A stretch of DNA of 64,000 nt from Symsagittifera roscoffensis (taxonomy: Eukaryota; Xenacoelomorpha; Acoela; Convolutidae): the NCBI RefSeq assembly GCF_963678635.1, contig NC_087065.1, forward strand, positions 23,641,254 through 23,705,253, read 5' to 3'. This document shows positions 61,841 through 64,000 of the stretch, piece by piece. The translations under genes were made by a program, and so were the position numbers. Numbering within the stretch: position 1 is the stretch's first letter; every line of letters begins with the position of its first letter. The notes beneath the pieces were generated by a model that saw nothing but the letters and a program-made list of their open reading frames with translations, was not told the DNA's origin and did no database searches.

Positions 61841-62356
61841 TTACTTGGCCTAGGGGTAACGCTGGCGCCTAAGGCTTGTGCCAGCAGTTCGAGTTCAGGC
61901 CGTTTTTTTCAGTATGTATGCAATTGAACTTTTTCTCGGTAAAAATTGAATTGTTGGACTTTCGTTTATCTGCTCAAGTTTTCGGCTTAGTTGGCACATT
62001 TTTCGTGTGCTGTTAGCAGCTTCCCTTGAAGTTGCAATTGCAAGTGTTATCCCTTGTTCTTTCAAGAGGTACTTATAATCTTAAAGATTTTTTTTAAAAT
62101 TTTTTTCTCAGCTTATGTCTTCGGAAGTTTCCTCGGCTGTTTCGGCTGTTTCCTCTTCGTAAGTTTTGTTCCGTTGCTTATTTAATATTCAAATGTTTGA
62201 CATGTTTGGCTAAAATGAGATATTATTGAGTAATACGAAATATTTAATTTTGGTTGAGCTATTTTTTTGTACATTTTTCGTGTTTTTTTTCGACTTATGT
62301 TCGTATGTTTGTTTTGCCTCGTAAGTGAGGCGCAGCTCTGCTTCGCCTCTGTGTTG
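61841..62356 (+). mobile_element. tRNA-derived SINE with hairpin tail
   Basis: Head 61841-61905: TTGGCCTAGGGGTAACGCTG (box A) and GCAGTTCGAGTTCAGGCC (box B). Body shared with 34190-34708 (GTATGTATGCAATTGAACT, GGACTTTCGTTTATCTGCTC). Tail GCGCAGCTCTGCTTCGCCTC at 62331-62350. The clearest complete example of this SINE type. Confidence 0.8.
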
Positions 62357-62444
62357 AAAACTGCTGGTGATAATTGTTCGGCCAGCAAAAGAGATTCGCT
62401 GCTCTGATAATTTAAGGTTAAAAATAATACAAAGTTAAGTGTCA

Positions 62445-62790
62445 ATGAACGTAATTGTCTAAAAATTTCTTCACCCTCGATGTCAATTTTTCGCAGGTTG
62501 TTTTTTGATTCGTTCTAAGTTCACTTCTGTACTTTTTTTTAACAGAAAGGCATGTTCTATTATCAGAAAGCAAAGGTGTAAATGTCACGAAAAACTTGAT
62601 CGACTTCTAGTTTCGAAAATCGAATTTTATTTTCAGATTTACCTGCAAAAAAAAATTATTTACCTCTTGATCCAGTTTACTCACATTAGGTTAGTTTTAT
62701 CAAAAAGCCACCCATTATAAAGTGTTAGTGAAATTTTAAGGGCATAAATTTTTTCTTGGAAATTGGAAAGTTAACGTTTTTTCGAATCCA
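62445..62790 (+). repeat. MITE-A, diverged copy
   Basis: CAATGAACGTAATTGTC at the left, then ACAGAAAGGCATGTTCTATT, CGAAAAACTTGATCGACTTC and TTGATCCAGTTTACTCACAT in family order. The right end was not recognised. Confidence 0.65.
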
Positions 62791-64000
62791 TTTGCTAAAA
62801 GGAAGGAAAATTACGCTCTCTAATTGGGAAAGTTGAAATGACATGAAGAAACAAGAATGACTATTCGTTTGGGAAGTGAGTTTTAATTATGATTTCCAGC
62901 GCAAATTTGTTTTGAAAGTTCTCAAATTGGGCTTTTTTGAAATAAATTTTACTATAAAAGATTCTTTTAACTCGATGTTTTTTTTTTACTCACGGTCAAG
63001 TTTACAAAACTACAAATAACCGAAACTTAATCTTATTGATTATTGTTTGTGTGCTTGAATGTCAATTGACGTTTTTCCATCGCATTTTTGGATTGAGTGA
63101 TATATCGTATTCATTCATGCTCAGTTCAGAAGGTAAAACTGGTAGAAAAGATTACATTTTTCAAGAGAAAAGGAAAAACCAATTGAAAAGTACCTAGCTG
63201 AACGATAAATTGAGGGGTTAGCTGTTTGTTTTGACGTTAGTCGTCCTGAATTAAAAAGAGTGATAAGAAAAGTCACAAGCTTTTGTGACGAATTTAACAG
63301 CCAAAAATAGACCGATGGAAGACTTAATACCAGAAACTGCGTATGCTTTGGTGCAGTAAATGTTCAAGTATTTAGTGCAAATTATCTTGTTTTTTTCCGG
63401 CTTTCAATTCTTAATTGTAGACTCGTTAGTCTTTGAATTATTATAAATTAATGTTTGGTCGACTGTTTTATGAAGAACTGTCTATTTTTCCGGCGAATTA
63501 TTCACGTTTCTATGCTTTTAGTCTAAATTATTGCAACGTGCATTTCAAATGTTTTTTGATGTTTCTAAAAGAGAAACTTGGCTAAGGTTCACTTTGAGAT
63601 CGTCAAATTTAGCAGTCGTGCCCGAATGAGATAAGAGAAGCGGCTCACAACTCGAGGGTCGTCCACTTCGGTTTTTTTCTTCGCAGAAACCACAAATATT
63701 ATTATTACAAGTCAATGTGCGCACCCTGATTCTATGCATATTTTATTTAAACAACATGAGAACTGGCTGCCAGTGACTTTTAATGTTACTTTCCATTTTA
63801 TTTTTCTTTAGATGGCGCATCTTAATTCGAAAAAAAAAACACTTTTTGCATTTCTAGAACTTTTTGGTACGTGCATCTTTATTGAAGAAAACGTTTTATT
63901 TAATCGACGAATTGCTTCAAAAATGTTTTGAGATTTTGAAGGCACAGAAATTTAGTTCATTATTTAGTTATCAAAGTTATCAACTTTACTTCTGATGTTT

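Larger units (their letters stand above)
61135..64000. other. Downstream region, repeats only
   Basis: A SINE at 61841-62356 and a MITE-A copy at 62445-62790. The stretches 61140-61830 and 62860-64000 hold no gene that I can support. Confidence 0.7.

Noticed and set aside
1-64000. Firm assignment to Oikopleura or another named genus
   Set aside because: Envelope-bearing gypsy-like elements and possible trans-splicing would fit appendicularians, but similar features occur in several invertebrate groups and no diagnostic gene was found.

Overview
The window is a gene-poor, AT-rich piece of an invertebrate animal genome. Introns are GT-AG and long, and interspersed repeats are dense. The three recognisable host genes (UTP11, TMEM234 and SFSWAP homologues) are conserved animal genes. 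Each start codon lies 2-7 nt after a pyrimidine-rich or otherwise plausible AG acceptor, and UTP11 and TMEM234 are only about 170 nt apart with no polyadenylation signal between them. That layout fits a lineage with spliced-leader trans-splicing and operons, such as appendicularian tunicates, some cnidarians, copepods or chaetognaths. I cannot fix the species from sequence alone.

Layout. 1-2970: a decayed Ty3/Gypsy-like gag-protease fragment with an internal duplication. 3627-4030: the 3' tail of a LINE on the + strand, containing a palindrome. 4337-8000: a nearly full-length but disrupted LINE on the - strand (ORF1, AP endonuclease, reverse transcriptase, (CTA)n tail). 9816-21613: an envelope-bearing Ty3/Gypsy-like retroelement, treated here as a fossil, with gag, protease, reverse transcriptase/RNase H and integrase, then a macrodomain module of the TARG1/OARD1 type, a 170-bp tandem array, a GC-rich patch and an Env-like fusion protein. 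21614-24486: AT-rich spacer with a TIR element. 24494-25825: the putative UTP11-TMEM234 operon. 26663-61052: one large gene, the homologue of the splicing regulator SFSWAP (suppressor of white-apricot), reconstructed as 15 exons (787 codons, all phases consistent) over 34 kb. 61053-64000: repeats only.

The SFSWAP introns carry several repeat families. One is a TIR element of about 420-450 bp (called MITE-A here) with GAGTAATGAACG ends, present in about ten copies. Others are tRNA-derived SINEs that share a 3' hairpin tail, plus hAT-like miniature elements. Insertions of one element into another define exact boundaries in two cases. Nearly all copies of the two main families lie in the same orientation as the gene.

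Two observations stand out. First, a macrodomain sits between pol and env of the retroelement, and both positions equivalent to the TARG1 catalytic Lys and Asp are visible. Second, SFSWAP intron 3 holds twelve tandem 112-bp units that are inverted copies of the end of exon 4 together with its 5' splice site. This arrangement could let the pre-mRNA fold back on exon 4 in a gene family known to regulate its own splicing.

The layout was read by eye. Percent identities are approximate and no database search was made.
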